The notes below the pieces were generated by a model, which was not told the DNA's origin, did not search any database, and was given only the letters and a program-made list of their open reading frames with translations. DNA of 64,000 nt, taken from assembly GCF_052324685.1 (NCBI RefSeq), contig NW_027506875.1, positions 1,511,309-1,575,308 on the forward strand, read 5' to 3'. Shown one piece after another: positions 30,930 to 45,959 of this stretch. Numbering within the stretch: the stretch's first letter is position 1; the number at the start of each line of letters is the position of its first letter. This DNA comes from Brachyhypopomus gauderio (Eukaryota > Chordata > Actinopteri > Gymnotiformes > Hypopomidae). A program made the translations under genes and the position numbers.

Positions 30930-31243
30930 CCTCAGAACTGCTGTGATCATATATGATCTATATGTCACAGTATGTCACATATCTGCACCTATCCACACTA
31001 CTCACACTACATTGCACTGTACCGGTACTGTATGTTAATTTATTGTAGTGTTATGGTACTTACTGTAGTGTTATTATTCCATGCTGCACATTTTGCATGT
31101 TGCACATTTGTTACTCTGTTGCACTATGTTGTCTATTGTATTGTTTATTCATGTTGCACCATGGTTCTGGAGGAACGTAATTTCGTTTCACTGTGTACCT
31201 GTACTGTAATGACAGTAAAAAGCATCTTGACTCTCTTGACTTA
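30930..31243 (+). mobile_element. Possible retroelement 3' end
   Basis: The sequence tgttgcaccatggttctgga, ggaacgtaatttcgtttcac and ...atgacagtaaaaagcatctt followed by a (CTTGA)n-like tail resembles a 3' end repeated widely in fish genomes. The family is not assigned; boundaries are approximate. Confidence 0.4.
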
Positions 31244-31319
31244 AAATGAAAGACTTGAAATGAAGACAACCAGTCAATCAGAATAATTTTAAGCCTTGAT
31301 TGCTTCATTATAGGTGATT

Positions 31320-32180
31320 GCATCATCAAAACTCTCTCTATATATTTTTTTATATTTATATATATTATAACTATATATATATTATATATATTCATTTTAT
31401 ATATGTTTACATTTTATAAATATTTATAAAAATTGAATGGACAGAAGCAAATCCTATAACCCTAAACTTTCACACTGAAGAAGCTTCTGGGTTTGCTGCT
31501 AAGAAATTAGTTAGATACTATAGCCAGATGTATACGAAGTACCACGTGTAGCATCTTGTCCAATTAAACCCAACGGATTCCTCAATGCAGTATATACATC
31601 TGATCCAATTTTAATTAATCCTGCTAAAACATTAAAATGTAATAATTAGGTCCACAGTAGAAACACATTCCTTCAACCATGGAATAGGTTAGTGCATCTG
31701 TTATCTTTTCTGCATTTCTGAAATGCTGTTTTTGAATAGTGCTAGTTCTTCCTCATTTTCCTATCATATGTGAGCATGGGTCTCCTCCCCTGGCAGTGTG
31801 TGTTTTCATGGTCTCCTTTATCTCCTCCTTTCACTGTTTAACACGGTTTCCTTATCTGCCACAATGTTACGTCTAATAAATGTTATGTCTAATACATTAC
31901 TTCTTATGCATTGCTTTTAATATGTTACTTTACTTAAATATGAAATGTGGACAAACACACAGAGTAACTTATACAGCATTACTACACATACACACAGAGC
32001 TACTTGCACAGGGATATTATACATACACACACAGTGTTACTTAAAGATGGTTATAACACATATGCACAATAATGTACACAGGGTTATTACACATACACAC
32101 AGAGTAACTTACACATACACTCCACTGCTGTTTTCCTTCACTGGCCTCTGAGCTCTGATGCTCACCTACAAATACAAAAA
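31320..32180. other. Intergenic, low-complexity TA and cacacagagtta-type repeats
   Basis: TA-rich tract at 31338-31400. A loose set of ttactacacatacacacaga units lies at 31955-32120. No gene. Confidence 0.5.
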
Positions 32181-32350
32181 TGGACCAGCCCCTCCATATC
32201 TGATAGTGGTCAAATGGACCAGCCCCTCTATATTTGATAGTGGTCAAATGGACCAGCCCCTCCATATCTGATAGTGGTCAAATGGACCAGCCCCTCTATA
32301 TTTGATAGTGGTCAAATGGACCAGCCCCTCCATATCTGATAGTGGTCAAA
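32180..32350. repeat. 34-bp minisatellite, about five copies
   Basis: The unit begins aatggaccagcccctccata and ends tgatagtggtca; two sub-variants (ccatatc / ctatatt) alternate regularly, suggesting duplication of a 68-bp dimer. Confidence 0.9.
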
Positions 32351-32603
32351 GCCTGATCCATCCATACCTTGTGTATTTTGAAACTTGAGTATGGCTTGAA
32401 ACACAATGCTTCAAGTTGAGACTATTCTGTCTTGGCTACCAGATGGTGGATGATCATGTCCTTGTAGAGTCCCAAGCTGTGTTCAATGCAGACTGAAGAC
32501 TGTATTTGTAGGTTAATATGACCACTAATCCTTCAGCTATAGAATTTTGTTTTACTATTTTTTACTATTTTTGTTTGGTATTGTACTTGTAATCTGATAT
32601 AGT

Positions 32604-32606
<3 letters not shown>

Positions 32607-32649
<43 letters not shown>
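32607..32649. repeat. (TA)n microsatellite
   Basis: About 21 TA units. Confidence 0.9.
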
Positions 32650-32653
<4 letters not shown>

Positions 32654-33230
32654 AATATAAATATATACTATAAACATATATTTACTGTATACTGCTTTGT
32701 CTTTTATAGACATATCTGTGCATGCTGACATCCAGGGAAACTCCTTGAACAGGTGAACACCACAGACATTGGGTCAAATTCACAATCACCAGTGCACTAC
32801 GGTTAATCATTAGACTGTAAAGCTGTTTGGCTGTTTTGTCTTCTGCGCAGGCAAAGTTGTAGTTGGTTTTACTGTAATCATTATTGGTCAGAAAATGTCT
32901 CAGATATTTTATTTTTACTTTTCATTCTCACAGTATTATCCGACATTAGAAGAAAAACTGATTAGTCTAAGAAATAATTTTTTATTTCAAAATTTTCAGC
33001 CTTTCGAAATATTCTGAAATCAATCTCAACATATTGGACATGGCTGTATGTTCTTCATAGTCTTAAATGCATTTTTAGCTAATGGTTTATACTTAAATAT
33101 AAATAATTAATGCCAATGGCCTGTGTATGATTATTTTTTTTTATCAAACCAATGTATACAGTATATAATTAAACTAATAATTAGATTTGAAATTAATTGC
33201 CTTCTCAAAAAATCATACATGTTGCCCCTT
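32650..33230. other. Intergenic, nothing seen
   Basis: AT-rich unique-looking sequence without frames or repeats of note. Confidence 0.4.
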
Positions 33231-33234
33231 ATCC

Positions 33235-33520
33235 TACAAGTGCTCAGCACACATGACAATGTGTTCAGGGGATCATAGGTGTTCAGTGTACATGAGAAGG
33301 TGTTCAGGGAATCATAGGTGCGCAGTGTACATGAGAAGGTGTTCAGGGCATCATAGGTGTTCAGTGTACATGAGAAGGTGTTCAGGGCATCATAGGTGTT
33401 CAGTGTACATGAGAAGATGTTCAGGGCATCGTATGTGTTCAGTGTACATGAGAAGATGTTCAGGGCATCATAGGTGTTCAGTGTACATGAGAAGGTGTTC
33501 AGGGCATCATAGGTGTTGCC
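33235..33520. repeat. 39-bp minisatellite, about seven copies
   Basis: The unit contains gttcagtgtacatgagaagg and tgttcagggcatcataggt. Because 39 is divisible by 3 it sustains a 156-codon frame (33187-33657) reading repeats of CSVYMRRCSGHHR. I treat this as a by-product, not a gene, for lack of any start, splice or family support. Confidence 0.9.
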
Positions 33521-33659
33521 TCATGAAGTTGATTAAGAACACCAGGAGCATCCAGACCATCATTCCTTTCCACGAATTGGTGGCTCTGAAGAACTTTACA
33601 ATCTACAGACATCTATTAAACCATCTAGGGTTAGAGTTAGGGTTTAACACTGCATAGTC

Positions 33660-35912
33660 TTGTACTCCTTTCCAAAATGTTGAGCATTTTAAAATAAACG
33701 AAGTATGCCCAAACCGACTGGCAGTGTAGGAATCCTAATTATTACTATAGGCTAGTAGGCTATAGGATGATGACGTATGTGTGTGCAGGATATAGGTGAG
33801 CTATAGTAATATATTTTTCTGTTAGGACGCTGTGGTTATACCAATCTGTTTATATTTGTGAAAAAACATTTGCCAGAAAAATTATAATGAATTAACCTAA
33901 CATTTACTTTAATAAAGTAAAGTATTTTTATGACACAAACGTTGTGTAAATGTGCGAGTTGATAGCACTCTATTATGTACACAACAAACAATACGAGTCT
34001 GTTTGAATGTGAAGTCCTTTATTTGTCAAAATACCATACTACTCCGATTTTGTCTTGTTAGCGTTAAGACGTTGCAGAAGCGCAACGAGTCGAGTTCTTC
34101 TGTGGCATTGAACGATTTACTCAAGCAGAAAGAATAGAGAAGGCGAAAGTGACGAGGCATTCAGTTGGATTCTAAATTATCCAAAAATTACAATGTGCAC
34201 GTTTTAAACTTCAGTTGAACTACGCATTAATTTTGTATCTGATATTTTTTGTAAAATTAAATTAATCACAATGTTTTATTTAAGTTGGTTATAGATTAAA
34301 ATATTTCTTTGTGTTTTGAGTGTTTGTGTTATTGGTTTACAGTTACTTGCTATAAGCAATATCTAACATGTTAACCGATGTTAAAATGGTTAATTAAAAC
34401 CTAATGATAAATAATACACGTATTGAATACCACACGGGCATAGCAGCTTTAAACGTGATAACTTGCACGGCTGTGTTAAATATACTCCAGCCAGTGTGAA
34501 TGTAGCTGATGTGGTCATATCGCAAAACTTAATTAAAAAAGTTTATTGCTGTTTTTTAGTACTTTATTTGTATTAAATTAAATCTAATAACTTATATACA
34601 GCGAACATTTGGGGTAATAAATATTAACTTACCGCACGTTAATAGACTTCTATCACACTATAAATCATTAATACTGATAGGGTGCTGTGAAAGGTTCAAA
34701 CTATGGTAACCAGATAAGCATTACGGTTTTACCACATAAACATCACAATAGTCTTAGTTAGTCTGCGAGTAATATTAGATATCATTGTACCTAAACTAAA
34801 CGCCGCTTCAGAAACCTGGGTTCAGATACGGAAGATCAAAAATTGTATGCGTATCGGACCCTACACCCTACGATAAATGTGTTCATGATATGGACCAGCA
34901 AGTTCAAAAAGTTGATGTAAACACAGGCAGTGAATAGGAGAAATGAACACCGTTATATTTTGCCCGTTAAACATGTTTGGGGCGGGTTTAACGAGTGTGA
35001 TGCAGTTACTAGCGCATGTTTTGTGTTTTTACAAGAGTTAGGGTTAAACTTGTGTATAAAGTACTGAGGGCTAGGGAATTTATTTTTTAAAGCTGTTAAG
35101 TTATCTAGGCTATTAATTAAACTTGTTCATTAAACTTAAATGAATTAAACAAAACTGCAAGGATTCGACCTTTCTATGGAGGGAACCTACAGTTGCTACA
35201 GTTTAACCTTAAACCACCTGCTTGACTTGGTTTAGGTAGAGTTTAGATCACTGTCTCCCTTGAGATAACTATTTCAAAATATATGTATAATTTTTAAAGT
35301 ATTTATTTTTTTTTATTCCAACATTTTCATAAACACATTAGGACACCTTTTCATTTTGAGTACATTATAGAGTTGCCTCCTTGGATTGAACCTACACATT
35401 TTAGAATTCTGTACAAAATAGTCTGCACTCAACGTAAGCATGCGGTAGGTCTAGTTATATCTATAGAAGTAATAAACAAATAACGACGACGCACAAAAAC
35501 AAAACATGTAAATGAAACCAAGTCTTCCCATAAGACGCGCAAGAGAGCAGGCGAGGACTGCGCCAATGTTTAATAAGATCCGTGCTACATGAGACTCACA
35601 AAAGGGTTAAAGTTATATACATTCCACTACCATGATAGCGAGTCCTAGTTTATATCAGTCTGTCTAAATGTGTCGTGCCAGAAAAATGAGTTGCTGGAAT
35701 CTTAAACGCAGGCATGTTTTTGTAATACATTAGGCTATTTACAGTGTTGCAATGTAATGTTCTTCATCACCTTGAATCCAAAACATGGATTTTAAATCAT
35801 TGTGCAAGTTCAGGTAAACATAGACAACCCGCATAATCCATCTGAAAAATGAACAGTTGTAACTTATCCAGTTGTCATCGGCCTGATTGGCGAGTTTGAC
35901 GCCGTTATTTTG
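33660..35912. other. Intergenic / pitx1 3' UTR, no gene seen
   Basis: AT-rich. The part nearest 35912 must include the pitx1 3' UTR (minus strand). Several tttatt words (aataaa on the minus strand), for example near 35300-35315, could be its poly(A) signals. No frame is convincing. Confidence 0.45.
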
Positions 35913-38629
<2,717 letters not shown>

Positions 38630-39150
38630 TCCTCCTTTAAAAAAACGTTGGTTGTTAGTAAAAAAAACTGTCCACTCCTGCCCGTCAGTATGTTATTACG
38701 TCCATCCACGTGTAGCAATGTCTGCCCATTTCAAGGAAAGCTGTTAAGTCCGATCTCGCCGATATTTCCGAGCTAAGACTACTACTGTTGCCTTCAGCTT
38801 TCGGTTTCCGCTGGAGTGTTAGTGTGCGGTATGACCGAATGGAAGTGCCGTAGCACCTCGTAGAGTAACGAACCACCCATCCTCTCCTCCCTGTTTGGAG
38901 ACAGGACCCACCCACAACGCCACAATAATCCTCGTGCTACATAGAGCACGTTCACTCAGCCCGTCAGACTACTGCATTCACTCCATGTTGAAGATCTGGA
39001 GGAAAACGGGCTTCATGTTGAGTTTGAATCATGCCGTAGTACCACGTTGGGCTCTTGTACACAGACGCACAATGTTAATCTCGGATATGTGCGGTACTGA
39101 ATAAACAGCTGTCGCAGGACTTTGAAAAAGCTCCGTGCACGCAGAAAACA
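38630..39150 (-). promoter_or_regulatory. Sequence immediately upstream of pitx1 coding exon 1
   Basis: A moderately GC-rich stretch containing either the proximal promoter/5' UTR or the end of an upstream intron. A T7AAAG acceptor-like sequence abuts the start region at about 38635. No TATA box is assigned. Confidence 0.35.
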
Positions 39151-39154
39151 TCCT

Positions 39155-39227
39155 CTTCACACTTTCACACTATATATATATATAACCCTATATATATAGT
39201 GTGAAAGTTTATATATATAGTGTGAAA

Positions 39228-39315
<88 letters not shown>

Positions 39316-39319
39316 CTTA

Positions 39320-39361
<42 letters not shown>

Positions 39362-39365
39362 CTTA

Positions 39366-39426
<61 letters not shown>
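39155..39426. repeat. TA array with cruciform arms, about 0.5 kb upstream of pitx1 exon 1
   Basis: actttcacactatatatata meets its reverse complement tatatatatagtgtgaaagt across a short aacccta loop, then a second tatatagtgtgaaagt copy. Three TA blocks follow, separated by tttcttag. About 250 bp of nearly pure self-complementary DNA. Confidence 0.95.
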
Positions 39427-39428
<2 letters not shown>

Positions 39429-41270
39429 GAACATTTTTATGTTAATATATTGGTAATATGTGATGTATTGCAGTAATACATCATATTCTTACTATTAATT
39501 GAAGACATATGTTTGGAATAAGTGTTTAGCCTACGATTATTAAAATTGTAACCCGTGAACAAACCTAAATAAATAGCTTCATATCAAATGCTTTATTTCA
39601 ACCTATTTGTATGAGCCGCGTTTTTCCTGCTGACTCAACAGTAGTCTAGAAACGTTATCTAATCTAATGTTAAATATAATTAATTGATTAATTTAGCCCA
39701 TTAATTCTATCTTTAATTTACCTGTGCTGTTATAGGCCTATTTAGAGTTCAGGTAGTTTATGTCTCACTGTAGCTCAGCGTCGCCAGCTGGTGGGTGAGA
39801 ATTATTTGCTAGGTCTGCTGGCATTGATACGGTAGGAAAATGCGTTTGATTATTGGTAGACTGTGGCCTGATGTACGCTTCATATTTTCAAAACTAACGT
39901 TATTATAGTATCTCTCTCATGAATGGAGTTCACACATCGACTTTATGTTTCTGTGCTATTATTAACACATATTTAAAACAGTTGTATATGAAATAAAGCC
40001 TACATCTTAACATAGACGTGCACGCGCACATACGAGCGGGTATTGAGTTTGTTACAGAAGTCTAACCCTAACCCTAATCCTAACTCTAACCCAAACCCTT
40101 GATGCCACTGGACTTTCTTTTAGTGAGATGCTGAAAGTAGCAGATAATTTAGTCAAGGAGGTCCACACTATATATATTTTCTTTCTGTTAAAGTATTATG
40201 TCGTTTTAATTATAGGCCTACAGTTGATTCAGAATTTTGTCTACTAGTTACACAGTTGACATACCAGCGAATATAAGCGAATCTCAATTCTATATAACGT
40301 GATCGGTTTATATGCTGTGGCCTGTTTAGGTGATCAGTTATACCATTATGAATTCCGCACAGTTGTGGTCTTTAGTAACAGTAATGTCATGGACTAACGT
40401 GCCCCTTAGTCAGAGTGGGCCATTTTGTAGACGCCGATCCTTAAAGCGTGTTAGGCCACTGATGACATTTAAGTTGACATTAGACCCCGTCCAACTAGTA
40501 ACCTCTCCCTCAAGGGTATTTGCAAAAGCGTTTGTGCAGACCCTTAACAACAACTTAGATTTAATTCATTTGTTTAGTGGCTTTCCTGGGGGAACTGTAT
40601 TATATCACGACCAGCGACTTGTTATTTTGAAATGACGAGAATAAGGCTGTTTTGAAGTTCGTAGAATTAGAGTTTAGTGTGTAGAGTTGTGTAGAGTAGA
40701 GTTGTGTGCTCATTTCATAGAAATGTATTATGAAGCGCAAAGTGTAGGGTACGGAAGTGTCAGAAAAAACTGATGCGATCTAATAGTCAAGATAAATAAA
40801 TGCTGGAGATCGAGCAGGCCTAAGCGTCATACTGTCTGAAAGATATGAGTGGAAACAGAGAGATGTATTTTAAAAATTGAAAACATGATTAGCGTAAAAT
40901 AAGCCAAAAAAGTCATGTTTGCTCTTTTTTCCATTGTGTTTCCCGTTACACCTGCCAGCCAGGCGCACTCACTGCGCTCCGCCGCAACTCAGTACGACAA
41001 CTATTTAATTTATATAGGACATTCAAATCAACATAATATAGGGTACAGACTGAATGAAGCGCTTTATTAATTGTAAATATAATCGGGCACAAAAGGACTG
41101 ACTATGTTATTCCTTCAATAACCTCATGACCTTCACGGTCAATATCGATGAGTATTGCACGAATAGCGACCGTTCAATTATTTGACAGCAGTTAGACATT
41201 GCAAGTTGATGTTATTTGCAAATTAATTTAGATCTGTTTGAATAACCATCGAAGTCTGTTGAACTGTTCC
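39427..41270. other. pitx1 upstream DNA, no gene seen
   Basis: AT-rich, with a short taaccctaaccct run near 40060-40100. A 101-codon frame at 40330-40635 has no recognisable features. Possible regulatory DNA, unproven. Confidence 0.35.
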
Positions 41271-41273
41271 CGC

Positions 41274-41281
41274 TGACGTCA
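41274..41281. promoter_or_regulatory. CRE octamer TGACGTCA
   Basis: A perfect palindromic cAMP-response element in pitx1 upstream DNA (gctgacgtcagc). A second copy lies at 42669-42676. Confidence 0.4.
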
Positions 41282-42510
41282 GCATTTGACAATTAATCCT
41301 TTAAAATAGCGTATAAAAACATTACATCAAACACGGAACGTGTTTTAATATCATCACAGTAAAAGTAATTTTGACACTAGTAATAATTAATTTCTCATCT
41401 GTGTACTGTAACAGGCGTAAAGCAGCGCAGGGCCTACGATAATCAGGGTTGGAAATGTGGGAATGAAGTCTACTAACATCGAAATTTACAAAACTGATAT
41501 CCTATAATATATTAATAATAACGTCAGTTTTCTCTTTTTTTTTTGTTTTTTCAAAAAAATATTGATAAAATGCCAATTTTGTTTCACAAAACGTTGTCAG
41601 TCCTGTCTGCAGCGTCCTGGATATTCCGTGCTAACATTAATAATGACACACGCCTACCTTGGCCGCTGCACGAGATTACATTCTTGGACAAATTTAGTTC
41701 CATTCCAAATGTCTGCAAAACAAAATAAAACACACGGACTGCATCTTAGTGTAGCAATTCTTAGCAAAATCAGACAGTTATTGGTGTAGTTTACAACACT
41801 TGATACACAAGTAAACAACACCACTGGATAAACAAGACAAAGCTGTTATCAATGATAAAACATCACTCAGTTCAGCATGTTACGCTGAACTTTGTAAAGA
41901 AACTATTCCTACAATGATATACGTCGGATTTTGAGTTAACAAAATTTCCAGTCGAAAGTGACAGTACTCTGAAAATCAAGAAAGCTAAGGTCAAAGATCA
42001 AAAAACCCAAATGTTGTTCAAATGTTACTTTTAAGACTGATATATTCCCACGACCTTTCTTATGTGCGCTGGACGGTTCTTTATATCCTTAATAAATCTT
42101 CAGTCGGCTCACTTAAGCGCTCGCGGGGGCGAGCACGCGCGCGTTTATGGGTTGACGTATGTTTGTCTTCACTGTTGTCATTCTGGACATAGCTGATAGC
42201 GGTGGGTAGATTAATGTCCAGTTAGTCAGAATATTTAGCATGAATAAAAGCTCCATGCGCCCTTTTCAAAGTATGAAATAACTGCTTATGTATCAAAGCC
42301 GTCTAAACATCACTATGGACGAGTGAACAGTCTACATTGAGATCCGGCATATTTGCAGAATGTGGATCTAAATTCAATAACATTGTAAAAGCATTTATTC
42401 AAGCATAGAAATATTTAAATATAACACTGTAGACAACCTAAACGAGCCGGTAATTTGCAGTCTGAGCTGCGAATTATTTTTTGTTGAATAACGACGTGGC
42501 AAGCACTCAC

Positions 42511-42720
42511 CAGTTAATTTTTCGAAGTACAGATGTATCTTTCCTTCTCGCTATTTAAAATGTCCCATGCAAGTGACAAATAGACCTCCACGAATGTACA
42601 AGTATGTGCAATGTTCTCATATGCGCTTGGTGTGAGGTGGTCAGATCCTGTCCTCGCGCGTGCTGGTGTGACGTCATCCGCGCGAGTCCCCTCCTGGCCA
42701 CCTGATACAGGATTTGTCGA
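42511..42720 (-). promoter_or_regulatory. Candidate distal promoter and 5' non-coding exon of pitx1
   Basis: On the minus strand a CpG-rich stretch with TGACGTCA (42669-42676) is followed by a leader ending TTAACTG at a consensus gtgagt donor (42505-42510). It could splice to the acceptor-like site before 38629, through a 3.9-kb intron. The leader holds a short uORF (Met-Gly-His-Phe-Lys-stop). Nothing but signals supports it. Confidence 0.25.
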
Positions 42721-42936
42721 AACAAAAATGTTTGAGTACCTGAACTTGTAGAGATCCCAGATTATGCAAACAAATATTATATATGGAGATCAATTAATTG
42801 CGATTTTTAATATCTAATTCATGAATAACAGGTCTAAGGTGTCAAATAGCACATCTGTTTCAGGGAAACAACGCGTTTGGTTTCAGTCAGTCAAATATAC
42901 TTGTCATAATTTGTTCTATATAAGTCATAATCTTAA

Positions 42937-42990
<54 letters not shown>

Positions 42991-42991
42991 T
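42937..42991. repeat. (ATT)n microsatellite
   Basis: About 18 ATT trinucleotides. Confidence 0.95.
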
Positions 42992-43815
42992 TAGTAGTAG
43001 TGTTTTCGTTTAAACGCCTGCTATTGAATTCGAATTTACGAAAGCAGTCGCAGTTATATTCCAACGCCGCTTTTCCTAGGCCCGACTGAAATTAAGATTT
43101 AATAACGAAGCTTTAATAATGAAACTTTATTAATGTGATTAAGCGACGTCGTGGAGTTCACCTTGATCCACACGCTTTGAATTTTGTCTTCTTGCAAATC
43201 TCAGATCTTAGTGAGCGGATATAAAATGCATCCTCATATAACGTTTCAGGAGTAGATAATTACATCAGCTCATTTTTTTTTAATTCTTTTTTTTTTTGTG
43301 AGAACTGATGTATTTTGGTCAAACGTCGACTGTGCCATGATTCGCGAATAATAGAAATTTTACTGAGCGGAAGGCCATAAAAACTTTTTCAACAAAAGGT
43401 TTAAGCAGCGAAAACACGAGAAACTAATCTGGATTGACTGCATTTGTGTAAATTATAATCATTACTTATTTTACGTGTGTTTTTATCTAAATATGTTTAA
43501 TATGTTAACCCTAACCGAAGCAGACTAAACTAATATAAAGTTATTTGGGAGACGTTTAATTGAATTATGCTGTTAAACATTCCTGCAGATGGTTTGGCAC
43601 ATTTAACATCTATAATCGAAATCATTTTGGTCTCGATGGTTTTTCCGTCTCTCTGAAATTGTGAAGCATGCGATATTCAAAAAACCTTAATCATGAATAT
43701 CAGTAAGACGGTTTAAATGTGTTTAAAGACGGTTTAAACAATTTTATGTGTTTTTGGTAGTGATCAATAGTGTTTAGGCCCACAGCAAATAAAATGTCGT
43801 AGTTTGTGCTATTTC
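42992..43815. other. Non-coding, nothing seen
   Basis: AT-rich sequence upstream of pitx1 without frames, RNAs or repeats of note. Confidence 0.4.
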
Positions 43816-43817
43816 TG

Positions 43818-43818
<1 letters not shown>

Positions 43819-43912
<94 letters not shown>

Positions 43913-43950
43913 CAGAGAGAGAGAGATAGGTAGATAGGTAGGTAGATCTG
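43819..43950. repeat. (TA)n then (GA)n and (TAGG)n microsatellite
   Basis: About 37 TA units, then gagagaga and gataggtagataggtaggta. Confidence 0.95.
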
Positions 43951-44619
43951 TGTTTGTCAAAATACAAAAAACTAACCCACAATTTAGCGCTCCATAAAGG
44001 AAGTGATCAAAATACCACTTTAAATATTATAAGTTATGTTACAAATATGGTTTTAAAGCATTTAGATGTTTTGTTCTTTTACTCAAATTACATTGGTACA
44101 CTTGTTATACCCTATAACATGACAAATGAATGTGTCTAATTTTACATGACATACATGATGTTCTGCAGAGCTGGGTGGGTGGCCATTAGCACCTGTGTGT
44201 GGTGTCTTGCTCTGAACACAATGACACTTTCTACAGACCTCCAAATGTTGTTTGTGTGCATCTAGGTCTCTGTGTGTTGTGTTTGAGTGGTCAGTCTTAC
44301 TTTAGCAGTCCCTCCTGGGCTAACACTACTTACAATGAGTCCTCAATCAGCAACCATCGGGATCTAAAATGGAAACATTCATGTAAGAAAATTTACTCTT
44401 AACAGTTCATCACTTATACACCCACTAACTAATAAACACAATGGCAAAAAGTCTATGTCGTAGAATATTGTGCAGATTGGGTAGAGTCAAAGATTTAAAA
44501 AAGAGTTTGTGTGTCCTAATGTCTCTCTGTTCACATTTAAGTGTTCAAATTCCTGCTTGGACAACAACTGAGTCTGGCACCTTAAAGCAGCCTTAGTGAT
44601 AACCCTCAGAGGTTAGTTC

Positions 44620-44825
44620 CCGGGGCTGGGTTGTGGTGAATTCAGGGGTTAGACTTAGTCCAGGGGTTTGGGTTAGTCCAAGAATTAGAGTTAGTCCAGG
44701 AGTTAGAGTTAGTTCAGTAGTTAGAGTTAGTGCAGGAGTTAGGGTTAGTTCAGTAGTTAGAGTTAGTCCAGGAGTTAGAGTTAGTTTAGTAGTTAGAGTT
44801 AGTTCAGGGATTAGTTTTCAGTGCA
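44620..44825. repeat. GTTAGAGTTAG minisatellite, unit about 18-20 bp
   Basis: Units such as gttagagttagtccaggagt and gttagagttagttcagtagt, about ten copies. The 111-codon frame across it reads VRVSPGVRVSS repeats and is not a gene. Confidence 0.85.
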
Positions 44826-45450
44826 GTGAGTTTGTTTGTGAGGTTGGTGGTTTCTCACCAAGAGTGGCTTGTGCAGAACATGACCTAGAGCTAACACTAA
44901 AGCCCTTACCCTCTGACCCCAACCCACCAGCCTTTGATAACTGGTTTTATTTCTTTAACCAAAAATAAAAATCCATTTACATTTTATTACTCTCTCCCTC
45001 TCATTATTTTCCTATTTGTCTTCATATCTTTCTCTCTCTTTTCTCATCCCTTCCTTCTTTTCGTACACAGTAAAGTAATGCATGCCCACACATATGCACA
45101 CACCTCATACCCATGTGCATACATCTGGTTTGAGAGTTGGAATAATTGCTGGGAGGCCTGGGGATTTAGCTCTGTGGTAAACAGGACACTGAACACTGCT
45201 GAACACTGTACACTACACACTATTGATCACTACAGAGTGTATGCTAGGTCCACTAGATACCAAAAACTATACAATGAAAAATGTACACTGTACACTGCAC
45301 ACTATTCACTGAACACCATGCAGATTACTTTGTACAGCACATAAGACACTACAAAGAACACTTTACTGTACACAAAAAATGTTACTGTACACAGATTACT
45401 TTACTGTACAAAGAACACTTTACTGTACAATGAAAACTGAACACTGTACG

Positions 45451-45748
45451 GAGCAGTCATGGCCTGGTGGTAGGGAACCGGTCTTGTGACCGGAAGGTCG
45501 TGGGTTCGATTCCCAGACCCGAGGCCATGACTGAGGTGCCCTTGAGCAAGTCACCTAACCCCAACTGCTCCCCGGGAGCCGGGCTAGGGCTGCCCACCGC
45601 TCTGGGCATGTGTGATCCACAGCCCCCTAGTAATCACTAGTGTGTGTGTGTGTGTGTGTGTGTGTTCTGACTGCACAGATGGGTTAAAAGCGGAGGACAA
45701 ATTTCGATTGGGGTGTAAAAATCACAATTGACAAAATATGGCACATTT
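45451..45748 (+). mobile_element. tRNA-derived SINE, copy 1
   Basis: The head has a pol III box A (tggcctggtggtagggaacc) and box B (gggttcgattcccag) and a tRNA-like fold. The body contains gaggtgcccttgagcaagtc and ctccccgggagccgggctag. The 3' part, after a (TG)n stretch, is gatgggttaaaagcggagga and ttcgattggggtgtaaaaat. A second copy in the opposite orientation lies at 54362-54649. No obvious target duplication. Confidence 0.85.
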
Positions 45749-45959
45749 ACAAATTTACATTTATATACTGAACTCAATACAGTAGACACTGTGAAATTGT
45801 ATCTAACCCTAACTTTGAAGTTATGAATCTGCATTTGCCACAGCACCCCCCTCTCTTCCTCTCTCCCTCAATACATCTTTCCTTTCCTCTAACCTCCTTC
45901 ACCCCTCACCTCCCTGGAATGATCTCCCTGAGATGACCTGCTGCAGTTCAAACCAAGTA

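Noticed and set aside
33187-33657. 156-residue Cys/Arg-rich repeat protein
   Set aside because: By-product of a 39-bp minisatellite; no start context, splice signals or family match.
40330-40635. 101-residue plus-strand frame upstream of pitx1
   Set aside because: No recognisable motif, no splice context, ordinary length for chance in this composition.
45451-45530. A functional tRNA gene
   Set aside because: Box A and box B are present, but it continues into a SINE body and has a second dispersed copy; there is no intact tRNA 3' end.
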